Positions 8,336 through 17,029 of a stretch of DNA of 64,000 nucleotides are shown here, in pieces (the first letter of the stretch is position 1; each line of letters starts with the position of its first letter). The translations under genes and the position numbers were made by a program. The stretch is from Enterovibrio baiacu (GTDB lineage: Bacteria > Pseudomonadota > Gammaproteobacteria > Enterobacterales > Vibrionaceae), in assembly GCF_004120195.1 (NCBI RefSeq), contig NZ_SCHN01000007.1:1-64000 (forward strand), given 5' to 3'. The notes under the pieces were generated by a model, which saw nothing but the letters and a program-made list of their open reading frames with translations, was not told where the DNA came from and ran no database searches.

Positions 8336-8842
8336 ATGCATGCTACTGAAGCAAAGAAGAAGGTAGAGGACAACACATTGGATAACCTCGTTATCTCGTC
8401 ACTGTGTTTGGAAGACAAGCGCGCGATATTTGAATTTCTTCAAGATCCCGTGGTGATGCGATTTCTTGGCCCTCGAAGGCCTTTGACCGATGAAGAAGCA
8501 TCAGAATGGTTCGAATTGGAATTGAACGCTGCAACGCGGCATGTATTCCGCACAAAAGACACGAATGATCTCGTCGGATTTTGCGGGATAAAAGTCATCG
8601 ATGGCGTTGAAGATTTTGCTTATTTTTTGCTAAAAGCACACTGGGGGAAAGGCTACGCCGTGGACATGTGTCGCATGGTGGTGGCAACAATGCCGGCATC
8701 AAAGGATTTGGAACGCGTTCAGGTGTTTATCGCCAATGACAATTCAGCAAGCCAAGCGGTTGCAAGGAAATTGGGCTGGCCTCGCATCCGTGAATCAGAC
8801 AATCAGTATGAAAAAGGGCACCTTTATCGCATAAGCCGGTGA
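8336..8842 (+). CDS. GNAT acetyltransferase
   Basis: A 168-residue protein of the RimJ/RimL-like GNAT type. The acetyl-CoA loop is AHWGKGYAVDMCR, followed by LERVQVFIANDNSASQAVARKLGW, the usual beta-5/alpha-4 part with an Asn that contacts CoA. FLQDPVVMRFLG near the N-terminus is also typical. Substrate unknown. It is the second gene of a two-gene unit with the DUF1330-like gene. Confidence 0.82.
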   Translation: MHATEAKKKVEDNTLDNLVISSLCLEDKRAIFEFLQDPVVMRFLGPRRPLTDEEASEWFELELNAATRHVFRTKDTNDLVGFCGIKVIDGVEDFAYFLLKAHWGKGYAVDMCRMVVATMPASKDLERVQVFIANDNSASQAVARKLGWPRIRESDNQYEKGHLYRISR

Positions 8843-8867
8843 ACCCGCAGATAAAGCACAATAAAAG

Positions 8868-8897
8868 CGGGCAGCGAGACGCTGCCCGTTTGTGTTT
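8868..8897. terminator. Terminator between the GNAT gene and the chemoreceptor gene
   Basis: A 9-bp perfect stem CGGGCAGCG/CGCTGCCCG (8868-8876 and 8880-8888) with a 3-nt loop is followed by TTTGTGTTT. An AAAA tract on the left lets it work on the minus strand for the converging chemoreceptor gene. Confidence 0.8.
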
Positions 8898-8914
8898 GTG
8901 GAGCAGTGTGGCGA

Positions 8915-10918
8915 TTACACCGTAAATTTATGCACCAATTCGTTCTGGCTAACGGCTTGTTGGTCTAAACGTTCACTTGCCCCGGCGACGTTTTGCATTG
9001 CGCTGTAGCTATTGTCGGCAATGAAGCTGATGTGTTCCACGTTTCGGGCAATGTCTGCGGACGTGGTGCGTTGTTCTGACGCGGCTTGCGCAATTTGGCT
9101 GCTCATGTCGCTGATCATCATGATGATGGCTTCAATCTCTTCCATGGCAGAGTTCGCGTCCGATGCTTGCGTGACGCTGTTGCTCATCTCATCCACACAC
9201 TCTTGCATTACCGACACTGCTTCGCGAGATTGCTGTTGCAGCTTGCTGATCATGTCTTCGATTTCAGAGGTGGAATCAGAGGTGCGTTTTGCGAGAACGC
9301 GTACTTCGTCAGCAACGACGGCAAAGCCTCGGCCTTGTTCGCCAGCACGGGCAGCTTCAATCGCGGCATTGAGTGCGAGCAAGTTCGTTTGGTCGGCAAT
9401 GTTGCTGATGACATCGAGAATGGTTTCAATGCTCGCAGACATTTCTTGTAAAGACGACACCACGGCAACAGATTGATCCAGGCGGGAAGATAGCTGGTGG
9501 GTGGTGCTGATGCTGCGCGTCATGATCTCACGACCTTTCGCGGCGGCATCGCTCACTTCCATCACTTTATCCATGGTTTGTTGCGCGCTGTTGGCAACGT
9601 CTTGGACAGAGTGTTCCATTTCGGTCATGGCAGCGGCCACGGCGGTGGTTTGTTGGCGCTGCTCGTTAAGCTGCGTTTTTGCCTCAAGCGTGGTGGTTTG
9701 GTTTTGAGCGGCCACTTGTGCTTGATCTTCTGCCGCATCACGGATTTGACGGAGAATGCCTTGCAGGTTCGCCGCCAACGTATTGATGTGATCGGCAAGC
9801 TGACCGAATTCATTGTGCTCTTTCACATCAATGCGCTTGGTCATGTCACCTTGCGTCAACGATTCAAGAACAGACAGCGTACTCACCAACGGCTTACGCA
9901 CGCTGCGAGCAATGTGCCAGCCGATGAAGAAGGTGATCGCGAGTACCAATACACCAATGAAAATGGTCTGCTTTACACCGTTTTCAAAAGAGGTGTTTGC
10001 TTGTTGGATAGAGGAAGCCATCACGGAATTTGCTTGCTCGCGGAATTGCCCCAAAATGACCATCGCGTTATCAACCTCTGTAGCCAGATTACCAATGTTG
10101 CTGTAAAGCTCATTGGTGGCGACAAGGTAAGCGTAATGTTGATCCAAAACGCCGCCTTCACGGCTCACATCGCGGGTGAACGCATCCAGGTCTTTTTGGA
10201 ACTTCTCTGTTAACTCAGGCAACTGAGAGTTCAGTGAGCGGAACGAGTAGTTAAGTTGCGTAACACTGCGTTTGTTTTCAGCAATCGCTTTGGTGACGTC
10301 ATTCAACTTGTTGCTTGCGAGGGCATCAGACGTGTGCGTTTCGGTTTCTTGCAACTTTTTAAAATAGGTCTTCGAAATGATTTTAACCGTTGTTGAACCA
10401 TTGTTCGCGATGAAATCCTGCATGCCTAGCGCGAGTGCCGTGTTCATGCGCTGGAATTGGCGAGCAGCGGTGACACCTTGTTCTTTTGCGGTTTGCTGAC
10501 GCTGATAATTGCTGATAGCAACAGAGGCTTCAGAGAAATAACGTTTCTCTATTTCTCGTAAGGATTCGAGTTGAGAGGTCAGCTCTTTTTGTTGTGATGT
10601 CGCGGTATAGAGCTGACTCAAGGCAACATCGAATTTTTGTTGTGCGGCGTTAAACTTCTTTAGCACCTGTTCGCTTTGGGTCACGTTGCTGCTGGTGAGG
10701 TAGTCTTTGAAGATTTTGTCAGCGGCAAGCAGGCTGACACTGGCTTCGTTAGACAAAGACACCAAAGGCAATGCTTCAGAGGTGACGACCTCAAGTTGAC
10801 CGTGAATTTTTTCCGAACTGCTTAAATTGAGGGTGTTCGTCGCCACAAGACTGACGGCGAGCACAGCAAACCCAGCGTACATCCTGCGGATGACGGAGCT
10901 TTGACGCGTTTTAGCCAT
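8915..10918 (-). CDS. Methyl-accepting chemotaxis protein
   Basis: A 667-residue chemoreceptor. The ATG at 10918 is favoured over an ATG 48 bp upstream because GGAGG lies 7 bp before it and the protein then opens with a basic stretch and TM1 (about residues 14-32). A long, mostly helical periplasmic domain of about 300 residues follows, of the helical-bundle kind, ligand unknown. TM2 ([17 protein letters not shown]) comes next, then a HAMP domain ([19 protein letters not shown]) and the cytoplasmic signalling hairpin with its conserved tip ([34 protein letters not shown]). It should couple to CheA/CheW. There is no C-terminal CheR-docking pentapeptide. No chemotaxis genes are nearby, as usual for Vibrio receptors. 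Confidence 0.95.
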   Translation of the reverse strand: MAKTRQSSVIRRMYAGFAVLAVSLVATNTLNLSSSEKIHGQLEVVTSEALPLVSLSNEASVSLLAADKIFKDYLTSSNVTQSEQVLKKFNAAQQKFDVALSQLYTATSQQKELTSQLESLREIEKRYFSEASVAISNYQRQQTAKEQGVTAARQFQRMNTALALGMQDFIANNGSTTVKIISKTYFKKLQETETHTSDALASNKLNDVTKAIAENKRSVTQLNYSFRSLNSQLPELTEKFQKDLDAFTRDVSREGGVLDQHYAYLVATNELYSNIGNLATEVDNAMVILGQFREQANSVMASSIQQANTSFENGVKQTIFIGVLVLAITFFIGWHIARSVRKPLVSTLSVLESLTQGDMTKRIDVKEHNEFGQLADHINTLAANLQGILRQIRDAAEDQAQVAAQNQTTTLEAKTQLNEQRQQTTAVAAAMTEMEHSVQDVANSAQQTMDKVMEVSDAAAKGREIMTRSISTTHQLSSRLDQSVAVVSSLQEMSASIETILDVISNIADQTNLLALNAAIEAARAGEQGRGFAVVADEVRVLAKRTSDSTSEIEDMISKLQQQSREAVSVMQECVDEMSNSVTQASDANSAMEEIEAIIMMISDMSSQIAQAASEQRTTSADIARNVEHISFIADNSYSAMQNVAGASERLDQQAVSQNELVHKFTV

Positions 10919-11371
10919 TTGAATTCCTCCCACCAGAGCCTGCTCTAGTGCTTCCCTAAAATGCACCCGCTAAACAGATGGCGGGTTGCAATAAATACAG
11001 CAATCAATACGTAAGCGCCTTTTGCTCTCGTATTTATTTGTGGGCATGACGCTCACACGACGCTTAGGCGTTGCTCTTCTATGTCATCCGCCAGTATTTC
11101 AAAATCTTTATGGTAAAAAATCGTCAGACTTCCGAGTATTTGAACCGATTCGCAAATTTGCTGAGAGTTTGGTTAATAAACAACAGGTCAATGACACAAA
11201 TGGAAAAAGTGCGTGGTGATATGGGTACTTTGCAGCGGTAAAAAGGGAAGGGGGTGAGCGAAGAGCAACAATTCTAGACACATGCGCTTTAAAAACACTG
11301 TTCAATATTGCTCATTGCGACAGTCTCTAGCATACTGACAACTTCATGAAATCATTCATTTGGAGTATCCC
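10919..11371. other. 453-bp intergenic region between the chemoreceptor gene and hinT
   Basis: Divergent promoters are expected here but no strong sigma-70 elements or operators are seen. Short open frames in it have no ribosome site or protein-like character. The hinT ribosome site TGGAG lies at its right end (11361-11365). Confidence 0.45.
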
Positions 11372-11722
11372 GTGGCCGAAGAAACCATTTTCAGTAAAAT
11401 CATTCGCAAGGAAATCCCTGCTGACGTGGTTTATCAAGATGATCTCGTGACTGCATTTCGAGATATCAATCCTCGTGCGCCGAGCCATATTCTCATCATC
11501 CCTAACAAACTGATCCCAACAGTGAACGACATTGAAGCTGATGACGAATTGGCGTTGGGTCGTATGTTTACGGTTGCGCGCAAACTGGCAAAAGAAGAAG
11601 GCATTGATGAAGACGGCTATCGCTTGATCATGAACTGCAATGTTCATGGTGGCCAAGAGGTTTATCACATTCACATGCACCTTGTGGGTGGCCGCCCTCT
11701 AGGCCCGATGCTCATCGGTTAA
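11372..11722 (+). CDS. hinT: HIT-family purine nucleoside phosphoramidase
   Basis: A 116-residue protein that hydrolyses adenosine 5'-phosphoramidates and aminoacyl-AMP in the cytosol. Family signatures are [20 protein letters not shown] at the N-terminus, [14 protein letters not shown] in the middle, and the histidine triad [10 protein letters not shown] near the C-terminus. GTG at 11372 is the start: TGGAG stands 6 bp upstream and the product matches HinT length. The stop overlaps the next gene's ATG (TAATG). As in E. coli, it heads a cluster with ycfL, lpoB and thiK. Confidence 0.96.
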   Translation: MAEETIFSKIIRKEIPADVVYQDDLVTAFRDINPRAPSHILIIPNKLIPTVNDIEADDELALGRMFTVARKLAKEEGIDEDGYRLIMNCNVHGGQEVYHIHMHLVGGRPLGPMLIG

Positions 11723-13185
11723 TGCGCCGTCATGCTAATTCAGCTTTCTCATGTCGAGTGAAAGCTGCTGTTAAAACGACAAAACAGAGGATTGGGCGTT
11801 CACGAACGCTGACTGTGGCTGTGTTAAGCCTAGCGTTAGTGGGGTGCGCCAATCTTTCTGTTCAATCGCTGTTTAGTCACTATTCAGCGGCGTTGCAAAG
11901 TACGCATGCACTCGCCAAGCAAGGTGAATGGAACGCGGCGTTAGCGTCGCTTCCTGATACGCCAGACAGTCCTGTTTTGGATGGCATGGAACGTGGACGC
12001 GTTGCCATGTTGGCGGGCGATAAGGCAGTGAGCCAAGAAGCACTTCAAAAGGCAGATGCCGCTGCGGTTGAACAGCAGCGTGCGGCGGTGATTCAATTGT
12101 CGGAAGGGCTGAATCAGGTCGGCTCCTTGCTGAGTAACGACAACATGCTGACGTATTCGCCGCCGGATTATGAATTGGGTTTTTTGCATCTTTACTTGAT
12201 GTTGGATTACCTTCAGAAAAACGATCTCGAAGGCGCGTTGGTTGAAGTGCGTCGCGCAAACCGCGTGCAAGAAGAAGCACGTAAGCTGCGTGAAAGCGAA
12301 CTTGAGCAAACCCAAAACGCGGTGAAACAGAACGGCATATCCGACAATGTGGGGGCGATCCTTTCTCGCTACCCCGATGCGGGAAAAATGCTGAGTAGCG
12401 TTCAAAATGGATACCTTTTCTATCTTTCCGGTCTACTGTATGAAGCAGAACGGAATTTGAACGGTGCATTTATTGATTACAATCGAGCACTTGCGGTTGA
12501 GCCTGATAATCGGTTTGTTGCGAATGCCGCCATGCGTGTGGCGTTTAAGCAAGGCCGACAAAGCGAATTGAAGTTGCTTGAGAAGCAGTACGGCAAATAT
12601 AAAAAGCCGTCTAACGCCCAGGCACAGTTGGTGATCATCAACGAGCAGGGTGTTGTGAATGCCCGTGATGCTTGGCGTTTGCCGTTATGGCTTTATGACA
12701 GTCGCGGGAATCTGGTGTCGTACTCTGTGTCATTGCCATACTACCGTTCAACATCGAGCGCCCCTCAAAAGGCCTTAACCATTGACGGCAATGCAGTCAC
12801 ACCGGCGCAGTTGACAGATGTAAACGCCATGGCACAGCAGTCTTTAAATGAGGCAATGCCAGCCATTGCGGTTCGACAAGTATTACGCGTTGTGGCGAAG
12901 AACGAAGTTCGTAAGTCATTAGCCGAACAAGATGAAAGTGGTGTGGGCAACTTGGTTGCAAGCATCTTCAACGCGTTGAGCGATCAACCTGACACGCGCA
13001 GTTGGCAAACATTGCCACAAACCGCGGGTGTCTACAGTGGTTTTTATACCGCCGGACAGCATGCAGTAACCGCTGATGGCAAGACAATTAACGTAACACT
13101 CAATCCCGGCCAAACAACGCTCTTGTGGTTGTCACGACAAGGTGGAAATGTTGTGCATTGGCAGGGTAATTTAGGAGGAATCTGA
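11722..13185 (+). CDS. COG3014 family outer-membrane-type lipoprotein
   Basis: A 487-residue protein with a long basic N-terminus and a lipobox (LSLALVGCAN; Cys at about residue 42). The N-terminal half is rich in helical repeats resembling TPRs (LHLYLMLDYLQKNDLEGAL, GAFIDYNRALAVEPDNRF); the rest is mixed, with no enzyme motif. COG3014 lipoproteins are of unknown function and are often encoded beside ycfL and lpoB in Vibrio relatives. It overlaps hinT by one base and ycfL by one base (TGATG), so the cluster is translationally coupled. The position next to lpoB suggests a role in peptidoglycan or envelope assembly; this is inference. Confidence 0.8.
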   Translation: MRRHANSAFSCRVKAAVKTTKQRIGRSRTLTVAVLSLALVGCANLSVQSLFSHYSAALQSTHALAKQGEWNAALASLPDTPDSPVLDGMERGRVAMLAGDKAVSQEALQKADAAAVEQQRAAVIQLSEGLNQVGSLLSNDNMLTYSPPDYELGFLHLYLMLDYLQKNDLEGALVEVRRANRVQEEARKLRESELEQTQNAVKQNGISDNVGAILSRYPDAGKMLSSVQNGYLFYLSGLLYEAERNLNGAFIDYNRALAVEPDNRFVANAAMRVAFKQGRQSELKLLEKQYGKYKKPSNAQAQLVIINEQGVVNARDAWRLPLWLYDSRGNLVSYSVSLPYYRSTSSAPQKALTIDGNAVTPAQLTDVNAMAQQSLNEAMPAIAVRQVLRVVAKNEVRKSLAEQDESGVGNLVASIFNALSDQPDTRSWQTLPQTAGVYSGFYTAGQHAVTADGKTINVTLNPGQTTLLWLSRQGGNVVHWQGNLGGI

Positions 13186-13571
13186 TGCGTATCTCAGTGA
13201 TACTGTTCAGTGCAGCAATGGTCTTAAGTGGATGTGCGCAAAACACGTCCGGGATCAGCATAGACAGCAGCAACCAAAACGTCGTCCTTGGCAATGAAGT
13301 GCTGGGCAAATCTCTGGAATTTGGGAATGCAAAAACCAGTGAAGTGAACGAGCGTTTGTTGGCGCAAGTCATGGTGACGAACAAAAGCAGCGAGTCACAA
13401 AACCTGCAATACCGTTTCAATTGGTATGACGAGCAAGGGCTAGAAGTCGACAGTGGCAAATCACCTTGGCGACAGTTTATCGTCTACGGTAACGACACGG
13501 TGACGCTTCAAGGTGTGGCGTTAAATCCAAATGCTAAGAATTTTCGTGTGTCATTGCGCAACGTTCAGTGA
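13185..13571 (+). CDS. ycfL: YcfL family lipoprotein (DUF1425)
   Basis: A 128-residue lipoprotein with a clear signal and lipobox (AAMVLSGCAQ). The DUF1425 signature follows: LLAQVMVTNKSS, LQYRFNWYDEQGLEVD and SPWRQFIVYGNDTVTLQGVA. AGGAGG lies 7 bp before the ATG, which overlaps the previous stop. Function is unknown; in E. coli ycfL sits directly upstream of lpoB, as here. Confidence 0.92.
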   Translation: MRISVILFSAAMVLSGCAQNTSGISIDSSNQNVVLGNEVLGKSLEFGNAKTSEVNERLLAQVMVTNKSSESQNLQYRFNWYDEQGLEVDSGKSPWRQFIVYGNDTVTLQGVALNPNAKNFRVSLRNVQ

Positions 13572-13604
13572 TACGTCTGATAGAGACTAAAACAGGAAAG
13601 TAAA

Positions 13605-14195
13605 ATGAATAAGAGCGTAATAGCGCTGATGAGTGTCGCACTCATCATGGGGGGATGTTCGCAGAAAGTGAGCTACGGTGACGCGCAGGAAGTGGAAACC
13701 ACCACCATCGAGTTCGGTTCAACCGACCTGCAAAAAATCGCCGTTGATATGACGGATAGCATGCTTTCTTCGGGTGCGATTTCTGCCATTACCCGTAATG
13801 ATCGTCCAATTGTCTTTGTTGAATCCATCAAGAACAAAACAGCAGAACACATTGATACGGAATCCATCACTGACAGCATCAGCACCCGTATGCTGAAATC
13901 TGGCAAGTTCCGTTTCGTGGACATGACACGCGTTGATGCAGTGCGTGATCAACTTGATTTCCAAAACAACGATGCTTTGGTTAACCCAGGCACCGCGATC
14001 CAATTCGGTAAGATGGTAGGGGCGCAATACATGCTGTATGGCAACCTTTCTAGCATCAACAAACGTGCTGGTAGCGACGAAGACGTTTACTACAAAATGA
14101 CCATGCGTTTAATGGATCTGGAAACAGGTTTGATTGAATGGGCAGATGAGACTGAAATTCGTAAGAAGCAGTCGAAATCAGTGCTTGGCTGGTAA
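13605..14195 (+). CDS. lpoB: Penicillin-binding protein activator LpoB
   Basis: A 196-residue outer-membrane lipoprotein with lipobox LIMGGCSQ. LpoB reaches through the periplasm to stimulate PBP1B. Family stretches are RPIVFVESIKNKTAEHIDT, ISTRMLKSGKFRFVD, AIQFGKMVGAQYMLYGNLSS and LMDLETGLIEWADE. It lacks the long Pro/Gln-rich linker of enterobacterial LpoB, so its reach may differ. A 33-bp gap separates it from ycfL and 3 bp from thiK. Confidence 0.93.
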   Translation: MNKSVIALMSVALIMGGCSQKVSYGDAQEVETTTIEFGSTDLQKIAVDMTDSMLSSGAISAITRNDRPIVFVESIKNKTAEHIDTESITDSISTRMLKSGKFRFVDMTRVDAVRDQLDFQNNDALVNPGTAIQFGKMVGAQYMLYGNLSSINKRAGSDEDVYYKMTMRLMDLETGLIEWADETEIRKKQSKSVLGW

Positions 14196-14198
14196 TAC

Positions 14199-15071
14199 GT
14201 GCACAGTAACGCAATAGATGAAAAGGCCGCAGTGATAGAAACGCTGCGGCCTTATTGCATTATTACATCAGCAGAATATTTAGCGGGTGGGCTGAGCAAC
14301 CGTTGTATGGTGCTGCAAGACGTTGAAGGGCAACGTTACGTGTGGCGACCACAAGGCGAAGGCGCGCGGGTTTTTGGTGCGAACAGGGAACATGAGTTCA
14401 ATACCCTTGTCCTAGGTTATGAGGCTGGCTTAACCAGCAAGCCTGTGTGTGTAATACCGGAGGGGCTGCTCACGGCTTGGATTGACGGTGATGTGCTTGA
14501 TAGTGCTGATGTAGAGACGGTGATGCCGCTGTTAGCACGTATCCATGAAATGACGCCACCCAATAACACGTTTGATCCGTTTGAAAAGGCGCAGCATTAT
14601 TTTGCGCATCTCAGTGATTCGGCGAAAACGGATGCGGTTACTAAAATCCATACTCATTTTCAGCGACACGCGTTCCAAAGCGGTTTGACGCTGACCATGT
14701 GTCATTATGATTTGGGTTGTTACAATCTGATCAAGACGCCGAATGGGCAGCTTTCTGTGATTGATTGGGAATATGCTGCGCTGGGTGATCCTGCGTTGGA
14801 CATCGTCATGACGGCGTTCGCAAATGACATCAACCTGTCGTCAGCAGTAAACCATTATTGCGCGCATCGACGTATCGACGATGTGGTTCACTGGATGGAC
14901 ATGTGTGAAAAGTGGGTGCCTGTGGCGAAATACCTCGGCTTACTCTGGTTTTTACTTGGCTATGAGCTCTATGGTTTAGCCTTGTACAAAGAACGTGCTG
15001 ATACGTATCTGCATGAACTGGAAAACCTCATGCGTGGCGATAAACGGGTCGATAAAAAGACGCAGCGATAG
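14199..15071 (+). CDS. thiK: Thiamine kinase-like phosphotransferase (APH fold)
   Basis: A 290-residue protein with a GTG start 3 bp after lpoB. It has the aminoglycoside-phosphotransferase/choline-kinase fold: GGLSNRCMVLQD near the N-terminus, the catalytic loop CHYDLGCYNLI (HxDxxxxN type), and the metal-binding VIDWEYAALGDPALDI. Position after lpoB matches E. coli thiK (ycfN), which phosphorylates thiamine for salvage. Sequence alone cannot exclude another small alcohol substrate. Confidence 0.78.
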   Translation: MHSNAIDEKAAVIETLRPYCIITSAEYLAGGLSNRCMVLQDVEGQRYVWRPQGEGARVFGANREHEFNTLVLGYEAGLTSKPVCVIPEGLLTAWIDGDVLDSADVETVMPLLARIHEMTPPNNTFDPFEKAQHYFAHLSDSAKTDAVTKIHTHFQRHAFQSGLTLTMCHYDLGCYNLIKTPNGQLSVIDWEYAALGDPALDIVMTAFANDINLSSAVNHYCAHRRIDDVVHWMDMCEKWVPVAKYLGLLWFLLGYELYGLALYKERADTYLHELENLMRGDKRVDKKTQR

Positions 15072-15090
15072 AAAAGAGGAGAAGCAGGAA

Positions 15091-15942
15091 ATGAAAAGGT
15101 GGCGACTGGATCTCAGACTAACGTTGCTGGCCATCGTGACGGTCCTGTTTCTTTCTGCGTGTACGAACAAGTTGGCGTACAACACCTTACCTTTTTGGAT
15201 AGATTATTATCTGTCTGACTATGTCGACATGACATCGACACAACAAAAACAGCTCGACCGAGACCTTGATGCCTTTCATGTGTGGCATCGTCAAAATGAG
15301 CTTCCTAACATTCGGGCCTTGCTTGAAAACATGGAAAGCCAGCTCGAAACCCCGCTCAGTTACTCGGAAATCAACAGCTACCATGGGGTCGTGAACCAAA
15401 CCATTCTCGCGTCCGTTCATGGGCTCACGCCCGCGTTGGCAAACTTGATTGCTTCACTCAGTGATGAGCAAGCCAAGCAATGGTTAAAAACAATCCAAAC
15501 CAATGTCGATGAGGCCGTTGAAAAGGCCAATGAAGGGTCGCCTAACGAACAGTTAGCTCGACGCCAAGCAAAGCTCATTGAACGTGCTGAGTATTGGATT
15601 GATACCGTCAACAAGAAGCAGTCTGATCAATTCAAAGAAATGGCGAGTTACCAAATTGAAATGCGCCCCGTGTTTTATTCCATTCGAGATGGCTTGTTTG
15701 AAGAGTTAACGCTTATCTTCGAAGAAAGGGACGATCCTGCTCTGGAACAACGGCTGAATGCTTATTTTGCGAAGCTGGTGGTGTTTAAGAGCGACGACTT
15801 TCAAAGTGACATGTCTCTTTACTTAGCAAGGCGCTATGAGTTGCTGCAACGCATGGACAAACATCTTACGCAGACGCAGCGAAAAGAGCTCAGAAATACC
15901 CTAGCATCACTCAGTGATGATCTGGGTGCATTGGAAAACTGA
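15091..15942 (+). CDS. DUF6279 family lipoprotein
   Basis: A 283-residue lipoprotein. The ATG at 15091 is chosen because it begins a clean signal with lipobox (TVLFLSACTN); the frame extends upstream into thiK without purpose. After the Cys the protein is almost entirely helical (YNTLPFWIDYYLSDYVDM, FHVWHRQNELPNIRALL, then long charged helices), as in DUF6279. The role is unknown. It occupies the place where nagZ stands in the E. coli thiK-nagZ-ycfP-ndh order. Confidence 0.8.
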   Translation: MKRWRLDLRLTLLAIVTVLFLSACTNKLAYNTLPFWIDYYLSDYVDMTSTQQKQLDRDLDAFHVWHRQNELPNIRALLENMESQLETPLSYSEINSYHGVVNQTILASVHGLTPALANLIASLSDEQAKQWLKTIQTNVDEAVEKANEGSPNEQLARRQAKLIERAEYWIDTVNKKQSDQFKEMASYQIEMRPVFYSIRDGLFEELTLIFEERDDPALEQRLNAYFAKLVVFKSDDFQSDMSLYLARRYELLQRMDKHLTQTQRKELRNTLASLSDDLGALEN

Positions 15943-16132
15943 GTGATTGGTGCGAAAGCTGACTGGTTAATTCCTCGACAAACAATGTCAATTTTGTTGA
16001 CCGCTTTCGGGCTTTGTCTTTTATCCTCATAAAAAGTATGTGATAGCGGGGTGATTTATGTTATCACGTTGACTCACACGAAGAAGATCATGGTGCTCAA
16101 TCTCACTATGAGCGACTTGAGAGGGAATTTTT
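15943..16132. promoter_or_regulatory. ycfP upstream region with a 17-bp palindrome
   Basis: GTGAT(N7)ATCAC at 16051-16067 is a perfect short inverted repeat about 66 bp before the ycfP start. It is not a CRP site, because the half-site spacing is wrong. It may be an operator or part of a leader; nothing else is evident. Confidence 0.3.
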
Positions 16133-16675
16133 GTGATTATTTATCTTCACGGCTTTGACTCCACAAGCCCAGGCAACCATGAAAAAGTACTGCAGTTGCA
16201 GTTTATCGATCCTGATGTGCGTTTCATCAACTACAGCACGCTTCACCCAAAACATGACATGCAACATCTGCTCAAAGAAGTCAGCAAGCACATGTCACTT
16301 TCTGATGACAAAAATCCGTTGATCTGCGGCGTCGGTCTTGGTGGTTTTTGGTCTGAGCGAATTGGCTTTCTCAGCGGCATCAAGCAGGTCATTTTCAACC
16401 CTAATCTTTTTCCTGAAGAAAACATGGAAGGACGCATCGATCGTCCTGAAGAATACCGCGACATCAGCACCAAGTGTGTAGAGAGTTTCCGTCAAAAGAA
16501 CGCGGGTCGTTGTATGGTGGTGTTGTCTTCAGAAGATGATGTGCTCGACAATCAACGCAGCGCTTCACTCCTTAGTCCGCATTACGATGTTATTTGGGAT
16601 GATAACCAAACACACAAATTCAAGAGCATTTCTTCCCACCTCCAAGCAATGAAAGCATTCAAAGAAAGTGCATAG
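16133..16675 (+). CDS. ycfP: YcfP/YqiA family alpha/beta-fold protein
   Basis: A 180-residue protein, the same length as E. coli YcfP. It begins with a GTG after [27 protein letters not shown] is the family's N-terminal strand and oxyanion loop. The usual nucleophile elbow GxSxGG appears as GVGLGGFW, so the catalytic serine is absent, as in other YcfP proteins, and hydrolase activity is doubtful. It lies upstream of ndh as in E. coli, but with its own terminator. Confidence 0.92.
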   Translation: MIIYLHGFDSTSPGNHEKVLQLQFIDPDVRFINYSTLHPKHDMQHLLKEVSKHMSLSDDKNPLICGVGLGGFWSERIGFLSGIKQVIFNPNLFPEENMEGRIDRPEEYRDISTKCVESFRQKNAGRCMVVLSSEDDVLDNQRSASLLSPHYDVIWDDNQTHKFKSISSHLQAMKAFKESA

Positions 16676-16687
16676 CGAGAATGCGAA

Positions 16688-16729
16688 CAGCAATGCGGGT
16701 TGTAAATGCCCGTATTGCTGAGTGTTTTT
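16688..16729 (+). terminator. Rho-independent terminator after ycfP
   Basis: A 12-bp stem CAGCAATGCGGG/CCCGTATTGCTG (one G-U pair; 16688-16699 and 16709-16720) with a 9-nt loop is followed by AGTGTTTTT. Confidence 0.85.
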
Positions 16730-16808
16730 CACTTGTTTCTGATTGTTAATCAGTTTGATGGATTTGGCGATTTTTACTGCAACAGATGTATATGTGCAGA
16801 TTTAAAAA

Positions 16809-16836
16809 TTGATTGAGATCAAGTGAACTGTATAAT
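16809..16836 (+). promoter_or_regulatory. ndh promoter with an FNR box over the -35 element
   Basis: TTGATTGAGATCAA (16809-16822) matches the FNR consensus TTGAT-N4-ATCAA exactly. The same bases supply a -35 hexamer (TTGATT, 16809-16814), 16 bp before a perfect TATAAT (16831-16836). FNR bound here would cover the -35, so it should repress under anaerobiosis. In E. coli ndh is FNR-repressed, so the prediction is consistent; binding is not shown. Confidence 0.8.
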
Positions 16837-17029
16837 GATTAGGTCTGAAATGAGCAGCAAATCAAAAAATAAAATGCTCATCCGCGGAAACAGAACAACG
16901 AACAAATCCGCAAGATAGAAGGCTAAAAAAGCCAATCAAAACCTCACCCACATTGCCCAATTTTTAGCTTCGTGCTGCTGCACGAGGTGACTAACAGTTT
17001 GAATTTAAAATCATGGTGAGGAAATAATC

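Larger units (their letters stand above)
16676..17029. other. 354-bp intergenic region between ycfP and ndh
   Basis: It holds the ycfP terminator, the FNR-overlapped ndh promoter, and then a roughly 190-nt leader (from about 16843) before the ndh GTG. The leader contains CACGAGGTGA and GTGAGGAAATA near its end. No reading frame with a ribosome site is seen in it. Confidence 0.6.

Noticed and set aside
9012-10213. Long open frames antisense to the first chemoreceptor gene
   Set aside because: They lack ribosome sites and protein-like sequence and are shadows of the receptor's codon bias.
11022-11219. Short plus-strand open frame upstream of hinT
   Set aside because: It has no ribosome site, no protein-like composition and lies in a promoter region.
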